Shown in pieces: positions 11,131 through 23,573 of a DNA stretch of 64,000 bases. A program made the position numbers and the translations under genes. Each line of letters opens with the position of its first letter. Position 1 is the first letter of the stretch. Source of the DNA: Macrosoma leucophasiata (lineage: Eukaryota > Arthropoda > Insecta > Lepidoptera > Hedylidae); contig JAWQUS010000001.1 in NCBI GenBank assembly GCA_036365455.1, positions 24,475,001-24,539,000 on the forward strand, written 5' to 3'. Under the pieces are notes generated by a model, which searched no databases, was not told where the DNA came from, and was given only the letters and a program-made list of their open reading frames with translations.

Positions 11131-11800
11131 AAAGAACATGCCGCCCTGGAGTCTATATATAGCGGCGCGACTTATTAACGGGCTAAGGGATGATCAGGCG
11201 CGGCAAATGGAATCCCGGATGAATCAACAAACTATTACGTTACTGTACAAACTGCTTCTTCCTTCTGAGGATAAAAAAGTCCTGCTTTTGTCTAGGTGAG
11301 GTTCTGTATTTAATGCAATTGCTGTGAAGGTGACGTCGATTTTTGTTCAATTGGATTGTTGCAATTGGAAAGCATCTCAGACTCACAATACCTTTGAGCA
11401 GGCACAGATCTTCAAGGCTTTATGGAACTGTTGAATCATCTTGGCTGTATGCTTGTACGCACGTATACCTCGAGGCAAACGTGACGTTATGTTATTCAAA
11501 TATTCTGCTTTTCAGACGATACATCGTATTGTAGAGTTCCAATCGGAAGCGTGGTGCAACTTGTCCCATAAAATCAGTGTTACAGATCTACTACATTTGA
11601 GGTCCTGGAGTACTAAAATATTTAATGGGTTTTTCTTTCCAACATGTCGTCCTGAAGTCTATTTATGGCGGCGCGACATAAGAGATGATCGCTCTATTTG
11701 CGCGACGTATTGGATCCCGGATTAGTCACCAAATTATTGCGGTACAAACTGCTTCTGCATTCTAGGGATAGAAAGGTCTTGATACAAAATCCTGTACAAT
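11131..11800. repeat. local duplication of a roughly 180-bp segment (11131-11310 and 11640-11800)
   Basis: Both units contain ACATG-CG-CCTG-AGTCTAT, GGCGGCGCGAC, GGATGATC-type and CCCGGATGA/TTAGTCA blocks and GTACAAACTGCTTCT. A second segment, TCAAATATTCTGCTTTTCAG to GGTGCAACTTGT (11497-11564), recurs at about 11820-11892, with a weaker third copy at about 10237-10315. The arrangement looks like a decayed tandem or repeated insertion of one element. Confidence 0.55.
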
Positions 11801-12544
11801 ATAGTAGAATAGACAGTCAAACATCTGGTTTTCAGATAATATAGGTATCGTGTGTCAGGTTTCCCATAGGAAGAGCGTTGCAACTTGTGTCTGTTGATCG
11901 GTAAGCCTTTCACGACCAAACTGAAAGAAAGAAAGTCTTCTTTTAGTGCCAACTTCTAATACCACGCGGGCGAAAAAACAGCCGGTAATATTTTATTATA
12001 GTCGGAAAAAATACAGGCTTATCTACTGATGATACTCCTATATGTCCTTTGGATACCGCGTTTGTCCTTACATATTTAACTTAATAGACAAACAGCGCAA
12101 GTTGACTTTGTGGATACTAAACAATAATGACGTTATATCGAAAATGCGCAGTTGTCTGATGACAAAGCTAACAATGTGTTAGTGTGATGAATTAGTTGAC
12201 GATACGCGACACGGTCAGGTTTGTTTGTGCACTGCGTTCATAATTTTATATATAATTCTATATATAGTTTCATAATATTAGAGTAGAGCGTAAATTTTGG
12301 CGCTGAAATTACGTCTCATTTTTGTTAAATACGGCGATACAAATGCAATCTAATTGAACATAAAACTTTAAAAAAAATCTATCTATATTTCGTTCGCTTT
12401 TATAAAATTATGAAATGATGTTTTTTTTTCTAATATTCTGGGTAAAATATACTTACTTTGATATTGATATGATTTTACGTGGGTAGCACAGCTTACATCG
12501 CTTAGACTATGTGAAACATGGTCTGAACCGGGCCAAAGAATATT

Positions 12545-12850
12545 TTATTCACCTTGAGCAGTGCACTGTCGCTCATCGTCGAGTGTAATCAATCATATTA
12601 CAATAATTTTAGAGCGGTCATTGTGACCGTGCATCGTGCGTCACAGGATTGTTTACGACGTAAGAGTAAATAAAATCTTGCACTAGGCACTCTGGACGAG
12701 GCTTAAGAACAGTATCTTCACCTTGAACAGTGCACTTTCGAACCTCGTCGAATGCGATCCATCATATTAGAGTTATGTAACCGCGGCCATGTGACCGCCG
12801 TGCGTCACAGGACTGCGCGGCGGCGGCGCTTTATTTGTTTACGACGCTTT
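12545..12850. repeat. tandem duplication, unit about 165 bp
   Basis: TTCACCTTGAGCAGTGCACT...GTCGAGTGTAATCAATCATA...GTGCGTCACAGGATTGTTTA (12550-12660) recurs as TTCACCTTGAACAGTGCACT...CCATCATATTAGAG...GTGCGTCACAGGACTG (12716-12815). A third, partial relative with GTGCGTCACAGGGCGACGTG lies at 13527-13560. Confidence 0.6.
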
Positions 12851-13713
12851 ACGAGGCGAACTTTATTACGATTACGTTCGTTCTATGCATGTTTCTGGTG
12901 GGTTACAGATGGTGATGACATTTTTTTATTCTAATTCAATATTGTGAACTTAACTTAAGTTAAAGTTCTGCTTATTCGATTTGGAAGGTGTTAATCTATT
13001 TAATCTATTACGACCTATACCTATATAAAAGACCTATTTGAAATAAAATGATTTTGTTAGATTTACCGGTGGTAAAGCTCATTGCAGCTCCAGGGCTCCA
13101 GTAAATTCTTCCATATTACCTTAGATGCGTAATGTTCAGCGTTATTCAGTTTCAATAATAATATGATGTGTGAATTGAAATTTCTGCCAAAGAGCCAAGA
13201 GAACTAAAGGACTGAGTCTTTAGGAATGGCTACGTATCTGCATTGGTACCTGTAGTTTTTATTTAAACTACATTTCTGCGCTTTACGCCTGTGTAAAGGT
13301 GTTGGCGTGAAGGCACATACACATACCTACACACTTATCATCAAATCTTTGCTCTCTTTTGCCAAGTTATTAGCAAAAGTTCCAAAGATCGCATAATTGA
13401 CTCAGAATCTAAGCTTGCCTGCTTATCCCGTTATTTTACTACAGAAAAATCTTACACATGATCGCGATCCTATATTTTTATTTCTTTTCGTTTAGTTTTC
13501 AAGTCCAAAGCGCTTTATTTATGCGCGTGCGTCACAGGGCGACGTGACGCGACGCGGCGGCGGCGTGTGGTGGCGATGGCGACGTTTGATTGTTTTCGTA
13601 GGGGTGGGTCATCGATGCGTTTGCGCCGCGCCTACGTTGGATGATGTATTATGCGTTTCTGGATTATACTAATACCAGTCAGTTACTTAGTCAATTCTTC
13701 TTTTTTATTTAAC

Positions 13714-13835
13714 TGCCTCAGTAGCCTAGTGGTAGCAGGCCACTACTACTACGCTGGGTTCCTGCGTTCGATTCCTGGGTACACCAGATAATAACGGTGT
13801 AAAATCCTTTATCTCTGGTTCTATTAGGATTGTTT
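13714..13835 (+). mobile_element. SINE-B head fragment with A and B boxes
   Basis: TGCCTCAGTAGCCTAGTGG carries the A box. GTTCGATTCCTGGG carries a B box closer to consensus than that of the 2630-2950 copy. CTTTATCTCTGGTTCTATTA follows. Homology stops there, so the 3' two-thirds are missing. Confidence 0.7.
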
Positions 13836-13839
13836 TGAT

Positions 13840-15062
13840 TGGACGTTTTCGTAAAGCCACCGATGCGATACCCGCGTACCGTTACAGCTTGAAATATAGG
13901 GATGCGCCAACGGTTAGTTCAATTAAATGAACCATAATTGAGACGACCCAAATTTTAAATCCATGTCAGACACAACCAGACTGATCGGTCAATCATAATT
14001 TATGAAGTCTCAGAGGGTCTCGCAGATGAACACTATATTGACCCCTAACCCCTGTTTAAATGACTGAGGACCATACTGAGTACTTATTATAATTAAGGAC
14101 AGTTTTGGTAGAAGATTCAAAATTTTAACTCGTTGTAATATCTATGCTTAATTATGTGGAACTGTATGTACGGGAAGTAAATGTGAGCTTTTCCTATTAA
14201 AAATATTCTCAGTGTCATGTGATCGATGAATATTAATAGGCTCTTTCTACATAGGTACATAAAACTCATAGATATAACTGACGAAGGGTGGGTGAATGCA
14301 AGAAGCGTAAATGGAATGAAGGTGGCAAATATGGCTGGGTTTTTCTTCCGTGAGATAAATACAAGATGGGCCCGCGTCTGTCGATAAATGTTAACATATC
14401 TGCGTACCTCTTCTAAGTGTTATTTATATTAGCGTGAAGTTAAAATATTATTATTTAAATACTACAGAATTAAGATATGCAATATCTAAGCTGATAACAA
14501 TATCATGGGAACCAGATGACGTAGCAGTGACATCACGAACACCTCACATGCGATCGCAACTTGTGGTATCGCTCATATTGGAGATAATGATATCGCTCTT
14601 ATCAATAGTCGATATCAATGTATGACTTATTTTTTTTTATCTTCACAATAACAGATAACAATACCGAGAACTCTTAGATCAGTGTTTATTCTCTATCTTT
14701 TTATATGATAAAATTAAATCACAATAATTGATACGTCGGTTTAGGAGTTGCGATGTCGTATATTAAAAAACTATTCGATTTTCGTCTGGGATTGTAAACC
14801 AAAAGTCAGTTGGTTAGTTGTCGTTTTTACCAGATGCCATATAATAAGTACGTATGAACTTTCAACATGTTTTTCTTAAAGCCTTGAATAAATAGATTTA
14901 TTGATTTTTATACACAGCTAATCAGTGTTATATCTTAGGTATACTATGAATAACTCATGTCTGCGTGATGACGTCACATTGTACGTAATGGGGTATATTT
15001 TTATTTTTCTACAGGGGGTTGTGACTCAAAGAACCACATGAATTCGATTAGAAAAAAAAAAT
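13840..15062. other. no gene recognised
   Basis: AT-rich DNA with stops in all frames. No family could be assigned. Confidence 0.4.
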
Positions 15063-15070
15063 ACTTTAGC

Positions 15071-15362
15071 TACTGGTGGCAGAGCTCCAGTGACGGAGCT
15101 CGCGGGCGTAGGCACCACCGCATTACCTAATATACTTGCCGCTAAATGGTAGTGTTCAGCACTATCGTGTTCCGGGCAGGTGGTAATGTACGGCCCTGTA
15201 ATTTCCGGCACAGGGGCATAACACAGGAGTGATAAACTGGTAACGCATCTGCATTTTGACCTTGGTTTTTGTGTGGGTGTCTATAGGCTGCAGTCATCAC
15301 TTAACAACTTAACATCAATGTGAACTGCATGCTTGTATGCCAATACCATTAAATAAAAAAAA
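15071..15362 (+). repeat. family A repeat, full length
   Basis: Begins TACTGGTGGCAGAGCTCCAG and runs through CCGCATTACCTAATATACTT, GGTAATGTACGGCCCTG, CTGCAGTCATCACTTAAC and GAACTGCATGCTTG to an AAATAAAAAAAAAA tail. A short local duplication (ACTTAACAACTTAACATC) is private to this copy. Confidence 0.8.
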
Positions 15363-15425
15363 AAGCTGTATGATAGAGTGACATCGATGCAATGGCATGT
15401 CTCGAGTCTCGCATATTCTTTCGCT

Positions 15426-15500
15426 CTCTTTCTTTCTTTCTTTCAATGAGAATGCATATGGTTGCAGGGGTCTAAGACTGAAAGAAAGAAAGAAAGAAAC
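15426..15500. repeat. inverted microsatellite pair (TTTC)n ... (GAAA)n
   Basis: A (TTTC)n run at about 15429-15444 and a (GAAA)n run at about 15480-15499 are complementary and about 35 bp apart, giving a potential hairpin. Confidence 0.7.
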
Positions 15501-15804
15501 TGACTAACCTTGACCTGTCTGGTCGAATATTGTACGAATGTGGGATCAATAGTGTTGCTCAATCAGCCAATCAGCGTGTAGGTATATAAGAGTGATGAGT
15601 GGGGAAGAGGCATGGGAGTTATATGGGTGCTATAAGAATCGAGATATTTAAAGCTCTTTCGATTATGCCTACCCGTAAAGGTACTTGGTGTGGAGGTGTT
15701 AATTAGATATAATTCTATAGAGTTAGGGTGTTAGGTGTTACGAATATTTATGACGCGAAGCATCCATTCATCACACTAATTAATCTAATACCTTTAAACG
15801 AGCA

Positions 15805-16139
15805 ATTCTTGTATATATATATACATATATATAGAATCAAGATCTCGGAAACGGCTAAAACGATTTTCTTGAAACTTACAGATTAGGGGTTTTTCGGGTC
15901 AAGAAATCGATTTATTTAGGTTCCAGGTCCAAGAAAAGCTCGGTTCCAAGTTAATAATAAATTTTCTTCATAACCGACGACTAACGCCATCTATTGATGA
16001 ATAGAAGAACCATTAGTCTACTAACGTTAGTCGTATGTGTTTGATTTGAGGTTAGACTTTATTCATATTTCTTCAGTATGCAATTCATACTAAATATAAT
16101 TTTCAAAAATCGCTACGGAGCGAAGCTCGGTCAACCAGG
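15805..16139 (+). mobile_element. Helitron-like element, diverged
   Basis: Starts near TTCTTGTATATATATATACA, then GATCTCGGAAACGGCTAAAACG, an insect non-autonomous Helitron motif. It ends GCTACGGAGCGAAGCTCGGTC with CAGGTA, which resembles a mutated GAGCGAAGCTC...CAGCTAG terminus. Confidence 0.5.
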
Positions 16140-16174
16140 TATGAGTTAATTGGTGCGGCGTGTGGCGGTGATAC

Positions 16175-16652
16175 TAAGGCGGCCAACTTTCTGAAAATAG
16201 CATGCGGGACTTTTTGTGGATAGATAGGGTATGGTGAATGCGAAGTATGAAGTTTTGTCAGTATGCGTACCAAAATTACATAAAAACACAAAACTTACAT
16301 ACTGAAGTCATTTATTTTTAAAATAGTATGTAAGTAACACTTTATTAAAGAATTCAAAATGGTACAAAGCGATCACATACACACACACGCCAACAATATT
16401 CAATTAAATTCACACAATGCGTGTTGATATCCGTAGATGCTCCGCTGTTGTTTGCATGCGTGTGTAAGTGTAGTGTATGTTTTATGTATGTGTGTGACTG
16501 TGTGGTTATGTAGTAGCTTGAAAAAAATCGATTGCGGGACATGCGGGACGAATCTAACGTTTTGCGGGACTATTTTATGAATTCTTCCAAAGCGAGATTA
16601 CATCCAGCATTACGGGACGATCCCGCAGAATCCGGGACGGTTGGCCGCCTTA
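16175..16652. mobile_element. hAT-like MITE, 478 bp, perfect 8-bp TSD
   Basis: The ends TAAGGCGGCCAAC and GTTGGCCGCCTTA are inverted repeats, flanked on both sides by GGTGATAC (16167-16174 and 16653-16660). An 8-bp duplication fits hAT transposition. GCGGGAC motifs recur just inside both ends (ATGCGGGACT, ATTGCGGGAC, TTGCGGGACT), as expected of subterminal transposase-binding repeats. The interior is non-coding. Confidence 0.8.
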
Positions 16653-16911
16653 GGTGATACTAGTAGCGTTCCGTTTATAATGGTTATGTTCATACACGAA
16701 TTTCCCCAAATGGACAAGCCGGGCGAGTGAGCAGGGATAGGATTATGTGCTGGGGATATTATTTATTTATTTACTAAAACTTTTGTGCACAAAAAAAATG
16801 TACATAGTGAGGACTTAATGCCTAGTGGCATTCTCTAACAGCCAACCAGTAATTTGTACTAGAAAAAAAAATCTAGTTGAGTATATTATAATAATATAAA
16901 AAAATATATAT

Positions 16912-17088
16912 ACCTATGTACGGCTCTGTAATTTCCGGCACAGAGGCATGACACCTTAGGCCTCAGGAGTGGTAACGCATCTGCATTTCTACATAAAACC
17001 AGAGATTTCAATGTAGATGCACAACTCCTGAGGCCTAAGGTATTGTGCATCTGTGCCGAAAATTACAGGACCGGCATGTGTCGTGTAT
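16912..17088. repeat. inverted pair of family A middle segments
   Basis: GTACGGCTCTGTAATTTCCG to GCATCTGCATTT (forward) is followed after about 25 bp by ATGTAGATGCACAACTCCTG to TTACAGGACCGG (reverse). Both arms cover the same internal part of family A, so this is a fold-back duplication, not two independent full insertions. Confidence 0.65.
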
Positions 17089-17226
17089 AATAAATTCAAA
17101 TACAATTTGTGTTTTATTTTCTGCCAAGCAGGCTTTTTTTATATTTCTGGTCAAGTCTCTTTAATTAATTTATAAGTGTATCTTCCACATTTTCCCATAG
17201 CATTATAATAATAACTAGGCACGTAG

Positions 17227-18088
17227 GGGGCCATCCATAAATTACGTCACACGTAAATGGGGAGGGAGGGTATCACCGAAATGTGACAATGTGTGACAAG
17301 GGGCAGGAGGGGTCGAAAGTTTTGTGACGTCACATGTTAAAATTTAAAATACTGAAACGTGAAATCTAGATGTGAATAAAAAACTCTAAAAATCTACGAA
17401 CTTGATCTATATTTATCAATAATTCACTATATTTATTGATTCGAGTGAGACTCAACTTCACAAGAATTTTGAATGGTAAGGGTTTAAATAGGTTTAAGTC
17501 GTCTGCGAGTGCTCGCTCGCTTTTCTACCGTTCCGCGCGTCGGTTGTTAGCGAGACCTGCGACAAGTACTGCCACATGCGCCGGCGCAGTGACTTCAATA
17601 CGTTCCTATTGTTTACTTGACCATTGTCTTTTGCCGAGTGACAGTCAAAGTTATCTCAGTTTACTTATTTTAATATTTTTAATTTATCATTAAATTATTT
17701 TAAAATGAATAAAAAGATAGATTTAGGTATTCTCTACCGTAGATTATTTGACGCCTATAGTGTAGCCTATGCTGACAAAAAAAAACAAGTAATACAAGAC
17801 GAAGTTAATACCTATTAGTCGTTTATTGTTTTTTAACTAGTCGTTGTTTTTTCAGTTATCTGAAATATTGGAATTTATGTTGATTTTATAAGATTATTTA
17901 ATAAAAATAAGCAAAAAATGGAAAAAGCTGTTTTCTCTCGATTATTTCTGAGTACATGAATAAATTTTAAAAATATGTGACGTCACATCAGGAGGGGGGG
18001 CTTATAAAAATGTGACAACCTGTGACAAGGACGGGGGGAGGGGTCCAAAAGTCCCGAAATTCGTGTGACGTAATTTATGGATGGCCCC
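17227..18088. mobile_element. 862-bp non-autonomous TIR element, TSD TAG
   Basis: The termini GGGGCCATCCATAAATTACG (left) and its inverted form at the right (CGTAATTTATGGATGGCCCC) continue as related subterminal G-rich blocks containing TGTGACAA and GTGACGTCACAT. TAG flanks both sides (17224-17226, 18089-18091). A 3-bp duplication suggests a PIF/Harbinger-like mechanism, but the superfamily is inferred. The interior contains no transposase motif. Confidence 0.75.
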
Positions 18089-18913
18089 TAGCTACTTACA
18101 ACACCGTAGACATATTCATACTGAAGTCAACGTGTTTTACCTGAAACAAACATAATTAGTGATGTTATTAACATATTCTGCGATTGTACAGAAATTTTAT
18201 CATCTAGAATCTAGATTTTATTCAATCACATACATAGGTAAAATATCACGCACACCTCGTGACTCCTAAAAAGGCAAATACATTATAAGAAATAGACAAA
18301 CAATACAAACGTTTATTACGACATCTGCTACAACCAATTTTGTGACGGAAAAAATTGTGGCGCGAAAACAAGGATTCCGATGCTGCGTGGACAATAGGAA
18401 ACATCTAACTGTAATGGGCCGAAGGGATTGGTATGACCTGTATGATACGTATTATTGGTTGATGTTTTGTATCGTCTGTGTCGAGCACTACTGGCTCGGT
18501 ATCATTAAAGCTCCACATAGAGATTAAACGATACATTATTATGCTAAACATACCATATCATATTTATATTTACCATATACCTACATTTTCAGGCGAATAT
18601 ATGAAACAAATAATAAATTCACTTCATGAGACCTCACGGAGCTCGTATGTTCAGGTTTTCATAACTTTAAAAGTGTATTCGACGTGACGTGGAACGTGCA
18701 AGTTGGCTGTATCGAGAATTTCGTATTTCATATGAGACCTGGAAACGTCGACTAGCGGCTGTATCTAGATCTAGGTAGGTTAGGTACAGTCAGGAGCATT
18801 TGTAATAAGATGGTCTGAATCGGAAGTGCTTGCCCGCGACATTGAGGCAGGTGTGGGCAATCGATACTGCCTACACTACATTGAGAGCGGTCGAAGTACA
18901 ATAACATACCTGT

Positions 18914-18951
18914 ATGTCCGATACGTGTAGGTACCTACACATATCGGACAT
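18914..18951. repeat. near-perfect palindrome
   Basis: ATGTCCGATACGTGTAGGT is followed directly by its inverse with one mismatch, centred on GGTACC. No spacer. Confidence 0.8.
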
Positions 18952-19034
18952 TCGATCCGGTCGACGCCGCTCCGCACCACTAAGGGCGCGTTTCCATTGT
19001 ATCACATACGGTGTTGTTTGTTTTATATATAATG

Positions 19035-19200
19035 TAGGTAGCAAACAAGCATGCAGTTCACATTGATATTAAGTGATGACTAAAGCCTACAGATACCCAC
19101 ACGAAGACCAGAGGTCAAAATGGAGAAGCGTTGCCACCTATGAGACTTTAGTTGTTATTTATATTACAAGGCCCTACATTACCATCTAACCGAAATATTT
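19035..19200 (-). repeat. family A repeat, partial
   Basis: The plus strand shows GCAAACAAGCATGCAGTTCA, TTAAGTGATGAC, GACCAGAGGTCAAAATGGAG and CCTACATTACCATCTAACCG: the 3' half of family A in reverse. Confidence 0.65.
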
Positions 19201-19215
19201 AATTATATTGAAAAA

Positions 19216-19420
19216 CTAGCGGCTAGCACCGGCTGCGCACGGGTGCAATTTAGGGTTTAATTTAGATAATATTGCAACTAATTGCGATGTACGCTATCCT
19301 ATCTGGTAAGTGGGATCAAACTGCACACGGTGTGCAAGTTTAATTAAAATCCGTTAAGTAGTTTAGGAGTCCATCGCGGACAAACACTGTGACACCTGAT
19401 TTATATTTAAGTATATTAAG
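19216..19420 (-). mobile_element. Helitron-like element, minus orientation
   Basis: CTAGCGGC at 19216 is preceded by A, the reverse form of a CTAG|T end. GCTATCCTATCT, GATCAAACTGCACACGGTGT, GTAGTTTAGGAGTCCAT and ACACTGTGACACC follow. The same family occurs at 59615-59937 and 63725-64000. Confidence 0.65.
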
Positions 19421-20577
19421 TTAAAAATTATGATGTCTCATTTTCTTTTCCTAAACTCAGTCTTGTTAGTTTGTAGAATAGAAATAAGACATTTTATTGA
19501 TATACAAAATACATAGTGAATTTTGTGGTGATGATTACATTTTTAATAGATTTAAATTGACATAGTGTATTCTTATATCTGTTGTGTACCTACATTAAAT
19601 ATATCTTTAGTAACTTGACACGTCACAAACGATTAATTAAATTTTATGTAGGTACTCAATTAAATTAATATGGAATGGAAACGCGCGTGCCACTCATATT
19701 ACGCTATATACAATAGGCGATGGTGTACTAGGTACTGTTTGGTTTGCTAAATCATAGCGGGATTTGAACATAAAATATTGAATGAAAGCTCGTAGCAGCG
19801 AAAATCACTTTTTCTTACTGAAAATCGAACTCGATACTTGAGATCTTGTTGTATCCACTATGTTTAATTCTTTAGCAATCGCGGCAGCAACTCTGTAAAA
19901 AGTTAATTCAGTATATAATCAAAATCGTTGATTATCTGTGCCATCTGATAAAATAAATTACACACTTCAAGTGGCAGTTTAGTATCCGAAGTTTATCTGT
20001 TTGATATGTGCCACAGATAAAAGTCAGAATGCTGTTTTAACTTAAGAATGGAGATTGGTTATCAACAACTTTCATTTCTGCAAGTAATTCGAGAGGATGT
20101 TTGGGATATTTTCGAAATTGTAATTACGAAGGAAACGAATGAGACTTTATGAATAAAAATAAATTGCCTTATGTATGGCAAGATAAAAAACCTTAATTAT
20201 TGCCTGAATTTCTTTAAACTCCTATACGAAATTATTATTTTTTTATTCAATTTACACGCGTGTGCGAGTTAATTTAATGAAGATTGTTTTACAATCTTAT
20301 TGTATTATAATATCGAATTAATTATGAATCCGCAAAAACAACAAAACAGCTGCGTAATAAACAGTTATGATATAACATTTAAAAATAAGTCACAATAAAA
20401 CTTAATAATGGATGCATTTTCTAAAAATAGAAGTCAACTTTCTACAGTATGAAATCAACATTAATAATCAAGTTATTTTGTACTGATACTAAACGCGATA
20501 CAAAAAGTATAATCAGTAGATTTTTTTTATCTTATGATGGTAGCAGCATTTAGTTATTTATAAAGTTAATTTGTTCC

Positions 20578-20790
20578 GTTTCGTTTCTGCCCAGAACGTG
20601 CATCCCTCTGAGGTGTTGCCTCGGTGCTACAATATGGGGTTCTTCAAAACTGGCGTCAAAAGAGTCCTTCAGCGCTGGCAGCGCGTTGGCAACTCCTCTG
20701 GTGTTGCAAATGTTCATTGGCGACGGTGACCACTTTCCATCAGGTGGCCCGTCTACTTGTCTATCATCCTAATGACATTTAAAAATGCTC
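20578..20790 (+). pseudogene. LINE-C: C-terminal coding end and 3' UTR of a CR1-like LINE
   Basis: Translated, the segment reads SEVLPRCYNMGFFKTGVKRV then LQRWQRVGNSSGVANVHWRR and a stop. This is the C-terminus of the LINE whose earlier part is at 48150-49010. The 3' UTR CACTTTCCATCAGGTGGCCC follows. 5'-truncated; the frame is open only over the last roughly 45 codons. Confidence 0.7.
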
Positions 20791-20799
20791 ATTTGAACA

Positions 20800-21829
20800 T
20801 TCTAAAATTGCAAAGCAACGTCGATATTTAGAGAACTGTCCATAAAAAATAATGGTCGCAAATGATACGTCACAATCGCACGGTTACGCAACGGCACAAT
20901 ACGAGCGTTTCGTTAATCGGTTACATAAAGTGTTGCGTTCAAAGGTTGTATCGGGCGTCGACCCGGCACGCGATATGCCCGCGCCGGCACCGGGTCGCGA
21001 ACTCTTCTCCACCGGCCGTTTGCCTACGAGATACCTACACATGTAGGAGGTGTGAACAGAAATAGCAAAGTTGATGCTAATAAGTACTAAGAAGCCTCTG
21101 TTGCCTGTTAGTCATTCATTATATTTTGTTGTGAAAAATAAAATTCTTTTAACGTCACTGTGTGAACACTCTGTTAGGATGTCACAGTCGATTTTCTCTG
21201 AAATACTGGGCCGATTGAGTTTTTTTTGAAAAGGAAGGTGAAAGATCGTGGAAAATCCTGAGAGAAGCATTAAACTGCGTTATACTCGTAAGGCCTATTT
21301 CCACAGCTTAGATATTTTGTAATGTAAAAATATGATTAGGCCTAAATGATGAGACAAATAACGCTTTCATACCTTTAAGATCACCGTTTCTGAGAAGACT
21401 GGTTAAAATGTATAATATACACGTACGATTAAGCTGATGCATGAATTCATGAGGATTATAACTTATTTTACTTTTATTAAAAATCTTTTTAAAAAATTCA
21501 AATACTTCGTACTTACACCTAATCCAGCTTTTAATTTTAAAAAGTCTACAAATCAGGTTTTGGCATTCCCTACTTTGCAGTAGTTTTGCTTGGTGGACAG
21601 TACGCGCGTAGAAGTTGCCAAGCGCCGCCAGTCTCTTAGATCGCGACGACTACACACACGAGACAGTTCAACTACACCGAAAGTTATGCAAACAATGGTA
21701 GCTAGGCTTCAATTTATAATAAACACTATCGAAGTATTTTTTTGGAAAAAAGGAAACTTTAACTATTTAGGTTTAAGTAATCAAAATCGCTCAGTCGATG
21801 TTTACCGTGGCACTAGCGCCTATCTAATA
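20800..21829. other. no gene recognised; one GC-rich patch
   Basis: 20860-21040 is GC-richer and open in two frames, but neither translation contains a known motif. The rest is AT-rich and closed. Confidence 0.4.
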
Positions 21830-21935
21830 AGCAAACAAGCATTTGTTTGTAATAAGACAACAAGCATGCAGTTCACATGGATGGTAAGTGACAGACTGCA
21901 GACAAAAACCAGAAGTCAAAATGTAGATGTGTTCC
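21830..21935 (-). repeat. family A 3' fragment, partly duplicated
   Basis: AAGCAAACAAGCATTTG and then ACAACAAGCATGCAGTTCAC give two adjacent starts of the reversed 3' end, followed by GGTAAGTGACAGACTGCAGA and AGAAGTCAAAATGTAGATG. Confidence 0.6.
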
Positions 21936-21958
21936 ATCCCTGGAATAAGCACTTGCGC

Positions 21959-22009
21959 TGCTACGAGAATAAGGGATACGCGGGGAGCGTATCCCTTATT
22001 CTCGTAGCA
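21959..22009. repeat. perfect hairpin, 23-bp arms
   Basis: TGCTACGAGAATAAGGGATA continues into CGC, then the loop GGGGA, then the exact inverse. No mismatch. Confidence 0.9.
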
Positions 22010-22477
22010 TCCCTTGTACACCATAAAATTATCTTCTTCGCTGCAGAACCTGTAGGTACCTATGCTTATAACCTTTAAATGATCATAAAAAACTTCACTA
22101 GTCTAAAAGTACTAAAAACAATTCTGTGCTATAAGCGTTGCAGTAATCTCTTACAATTACCGTTGATCGCATGTCTGTTGGCTAATTCATTCCGGCAGCC
22201 TCGCAAAGAAAAGACGAATCGTAGTTTCTTGGAAACAATGTTCGTGACGAATAATCACAAAACGGCACTGACGCGACTTTTACGTAAGAGCAGTAATCAA
22301 ATAAAAAACGCAGCTCTATGTGCGCAAATGTCCATCTTGCATGACGTCAATACAATCTAGACCAGAAAAATATACTGTTTGTGTCATTTGTAACTTGATA
22401 TACTTTTGGTAAAATTAAAATTGTCGACAGTGGGAACGCATCTGCATTTACACTTCTGGGGGCCGATCGCTTAAATC

Positions 22478-22745
22478 TAATGCGTAACTTTTTCACGCCT
22501 GTAATCCCCGAATGTGGGTGTTTGCATGTATGCAAACGATTCGCTGGTTACGTTTTGGCCCATGTAACAGGTGGCGAGAATGTTGCCATCTCCGGGCACA
22601 TTACCAAACTTCGAGGTACTGGGAAATTTCCAGAAAATGGAAAAATCCCAATAGAACTAAAGATAAAGGACTTTACACCATTATCTCTGATAGCCCCTAC
22701 CCGGGAATCAAACCCAGGACCTCAGCATAGTACTACCTAATACCT
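22478..22745 (-). mobile_element. SINE-B copy
   Basis: Reverse-strand SINE-B: the tail-type block CACGCCTGTAATCCCCGAAT, then CATGTAACAGGTGGCGAGAA, TCTCCGGGCACATTACCAAA, AGATAAAGGACTTTACACCA and CCCGGGAATCAAACCCAGGA (B box inverted). The A-box region is eroded (AGTACTACCTAATACC). Confidence 0.75.
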
Positions 22746-23300
22746 GCGGATGAAAACACTTCCAGGAAAAAGTTAGGCGGTACAAAACTGACAAGATGAT
22801 GTCATAATCGAAAGGAAAACCTACTCTGGAAGGTGTCCATCCATCTGGATGGTAAGAGAGTACATTGCAAATCAGATGATTTGCACGCTAGCTTATAACC
22901 ACACAATTATACCTAGTATATAATAATGTCTTGTATACATAAACCACATCACGGTTCCTTCCTTTTTCGGAATTATTCTCAGTCTGAAAATGTATCTCAT
23001 GTCAATAGATTCGCCTCCTATTGCATGGAACACAAAAAGTAGGACTGTCGACAGTGAATGGACGAGTGCACTTTCGGCTACTCCAAGGAGGAACTACTGT
23101 CGTGAATGTAGCTCATTAGTATTACTGAATGATAACTACATAAAGACTGCGTAAAAAATCTTTTTAGAAAAATAATCGATTTCGAAAACCAGAACCAAGT
23201 CGGGCCATGAAAATTGAAATGAAAATATAAGGTTGGGGAAAAAGTTTCTTCGCATTTTTTAAGATAATTCTAAACATTTTTTAATATAGTTTATTTAAAT

Positions 23301-23558
23301 GAGCGAATGACTAAACAGATATACAATGCGAATGTGGATGGTTGCAGAGGCCCAGGAAGACCAAGGCTGACCTACCATGACCAAATAGGTCGAATTCTGT
23401 CTGATGGTGGGGTCAAAAGTCTTAGGAATTGGCGTGCATGTATGAAGAGAATGATGAAGGTAGACGAGGCACGAGAGGTTTCTCTGAACCGGGATGTCTG
23501 GCGCTCTACACTCTCTGCCTACCCCGTTAGGGACCTGGCGTGAAGATACATACATACA
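23301..23558 (+). mobile_element. RTE-like LINE 3' end inserted into the mariner, 11-bp TSD
   Basis: Encodes MTKQIYNANVDGCRGPGRPR through to STLSAYPVRDLA and a stop, then an (ATAC)n tail. TTTATTTAAAT is present on both sides (23290-23300 and 23559-23569). 5'-truncated to the last 80 or so codons; the frame is still open, so the insertion is fairly young. It sits between the left TIR and the transposase stop codon. Confidence 0.9.
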
Positions 23559-23573
23559 TTTATTTAAATTTAA

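Noticed and set aside
12752..12934. Arginine-rich 60-codon frame near GC-rich duplicated DNA
   Set aside because: It spans the second unit of a tandem duplication, and the composition follows from CGG/CGC-rich DNA.
21590..22078. Longest Met-initiated plus-strand frame outside known elements (162 codons)
   Set aside because: It runs through a reversed family A fragment and the perfect hairpin at 21959-22009, so the translation is of repeat DNA and has no protein motif.
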